In this document: one piece after another, positions 53,144 through 54,449 of the stretch | Layout: each line of letters opens with the position of its first letter | How positions within the stretch are numbered: the first letter of the stretch is position 1 | Source: an uncultured Acidobacteriia bacterium | Lineage (GTDB): Bacteria; Acidobacteriota; Terriglobia; Bryobacterales; Bryobacteraceae | DNA: 54,449 bases | NCBI GenBank assembly: GCA_903929755.1 | Contig: CAIYVZ010000138.1 | Span: 1 to 54,449, forward strand | Reading direction: 5' to 3' | Position numbers and translations under genes: made by a program | Notes under the pieces: generated by a model | Databases searched by the model: none | The model's input: only the letters and a program-made list of their open reading frames with translations | What the model was told of the DNA's origin: nothing

Positions 53144-54322
53144 TTCCCTTTGCAGCCCGAGACGCTCCTCGCAGAAGTATTCGAAGCGAATTCCGTAGGT
53201 ACGATGAATATCCTGCCAGGCGGCACGGAATTTTGGACTACGGGCCCAGCCGCTGAAGAGCATGGCCCAGCCGCGATTATCGGGGTGGTTCCAGAAGGCA
53301 TCGAGGCGCAGGTCGATGAAGACGTTTTCCATAAGTTGGGTCAATTCCAGACAGGCGCATAGTTCGGCGGGGGTAGGAGGGACAGTTGCGGGAGGGGGCG
53401 TCGTCGGTCTCCCGGGATTATGGCTCAACTCTGTCAGCAGATTGCCCAGGGCGCCCGACGAATTGCGGAACTTCTCCCACATCTGGTTGAGCGTCTCGGT
53501 GTGCTTCAGGAAGGCGGTACTGCTGAAGCCCGCCGGAGCCCACGTTTCAGACAGTCTTTCGGCGACATTGGGTAAGTATTCCGCAAGCTGGGTACCACGA
53601 AAAGCGTGACGGACGACGTGCCGCCCGAGTCGGCGATAACTTTCGAACTGATCCTCGGTAAAGAACTGGTCGGCGGTAGATTCGTGTGGAAAGGTTGGGT
53701 GGGTTTCGCGGTATTGGGCGACAGATACATCCTCATCCCCCACAATGCTGGACTTCAGGTAGATCAACCAGCCACGGCTGCCGTTGCTGTAGTAAATCCG
53801 GCCAACGGAGCAGTGGGTGAGGCTTTTGCCATCGGGCTGTTTGCGAATGGAAGATACGTCGATGTCAATCTTCGCGCCAAAATCGGTATCGCAAATGCGG
53901 ATGAGGTTGCCGAGACTGCCGAACTGCAGGTCGGGGTCGCATTCGCCGTCAGAGGCAATGATGACGCGAACGCGGCGGCGGATGAGTTCGTAAATGCCGA
54001 GGTTTTCGAAATGGCCACCGTCGGAAACGTTGAGGTAATCGCGCTTTTCATCGGCAAGACCGAAGAGTTCGGCCAGGAGATAGGCGAACCCAAAGGAAGG
54101 GAGTCGCTCCTTATTCCGGGCGCCTGAAGATGGATTTGAGAACCACCAGCCGAGTCTGACATTGAACATGGTCAGGAAGAAAGAAACAAGGGTTGAGGTG
54201 TGGTAGCCCATATTCGGGCTGGCGGCGGCACCGGAGACAGCGATGGCCTGCCCAAGCTTGACCTTGCCCCCGCCGTAGTCTTTCGTGGGAACGAAGCCTA
54301 CGCGGGCGCGGGTGTGCGACAT
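53123..54322 (-). pseudogene. Patatin-like phospholipase, 5' end lost to an insertion sequence
   Basis: The frame holds the C-terminal part of a patatin-type protein: AIAVSGAAASPNMGYHTS, LFNARLGWW-like MFNVRLGWWFSNP, DYLNVSDGGHFENLGIYELI (the active-site Asp in DGG) and IIASDGE. A less conserved C-terminal half follows. The front, with the Gly-x-Ser-x-Gly nucleophile, is missing. Just upstream on the same strand is the end of a transposase, so the IS element probably inserted into this gene. The ATG used here (54322) is only the first one left in the fragment. The active-site Ser is therefore not present. Confidence 0.7.
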
Positions 54323-54333
54323 GAAAGTGGAGA

Positions 54334-54449
54334 TCAGGCCGCCCGCCGACCCTCCCAATAGTTTTCAAACCGGGCGTTGAAGTGACAGCAGCGCAGTGCG
54401 AGGATGGCGTTTGCGCCGCGAACGGTCCAGAACATGCCGGACTGCTTGC
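54334..54449 (-). mobile_element. ISKra4-family transposase, C-terminal end (partial)
   Basis: The frame reads KQSGMFWTVRGANAILALRC then CHFNARFENYWEGRRAA and stops at TGA 54334-54336. This matches the known tail of ISKra4-type transposases (TVRGANAILALRC, then W-E-x-R-R). The rest lies beyond the right edge. GGGTGTGCGACATGAA at about 54310 may be the terminal inverted repeat; its partner is outside the window. Confidence 0.75.

Overview
The window is GC-rich and densely coded. It looks like a chromosomal contig from an Acidobacteriota bacterium, most likely of the Bryobacterales/Solibacter type. That placement is an inference. It rests on two very large Oar-like TonB receptors with an N-terminal carboxypeptidase-regulatory domain, Tat-exported sugar-hydrolase-like proteins, glycine-zipper lipoproteins, many defence and toxin-antitoxin genes, and the overall gene style. 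No rRNA, tRNA or CRISPR array was seen.

Layout. 1-2306: a STAND-type NB-ARC/TPR protein (minus strand) that runs off the left edge, with near-identical 126-bp TPR repeats. 2.4-7.9 kb: housekeeping genes (truB, an M28 peptidase, a RodZ-like gene with an apparent frameshift, pgsA, hflX, hfq). 8.2-15.7 kb: secreted hydrolases, and a Tat-exported sugar-hydrolase-like protein divergent from a TonB receptor across a palindromic operator-like spacer. 15.9-16.6 kb: a HepT/MntA toxin-antitoxin pair. 16.7-26.7 kb: a tight four-gene operon encoding a transglutaminase-DUF2126 protein, a multi-PAS hybrid histidine kinase, a circularly permuted ATP-grasp/alpha-E fusion and a second transglutaminase. 26.8-28.3 kb: a sialate O-acetylesterase. 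28.5-30.6 kb: a toxin-antitoxin island with one intact VapBC pair, a decayed antitoxin/PIN pair, a VapC scrap, and ParD next to a ParE broken by one stop codon. 30.6-35.4 kb: a two-component system, a glycine-zipper lipoprotein, ispG and a DUF2203 gene. 35.4-40.6 kb: a possible structured RNA, a divergent NagA-like deacetylase and a second TonB receptor. 41-44.8 kb: smc, followed by a HicB scrap. 45-53.1 kb: an acyltransferase, DinB, a class A beta-lactamase-like hydrolase, a methyltransferase, a small membrane protein, a SirB1-like protein, a PfpI/DJ-1 protein, gnd and a KDG-kinase-like sugar kinase. 53.1-54.4 kb: a patatin-like gene cut at its 5' end by what looks like an ISKra4-family insertion sequence.

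The strongest candidate for an under-described system is the 16.7-26.7 kb operon. Transglutaminase, DUF2126, permuted ATP-grasp and alpha-E genes are a known conserved neighbourhood, predicted to make or attach peptide-like modifications but, to my knowledge, without an assigned function. Here a large cytoplasmic PAS sensor kinase with its own receiver is embedded between them and may also have its own leaderless promoter. Other points of interest are the NB-ARC protein with homogenised repeats, the toxin graveyard in which the toxins are broken, and a NagA-like enzyme that lacks the usual metal-binding glutamate.
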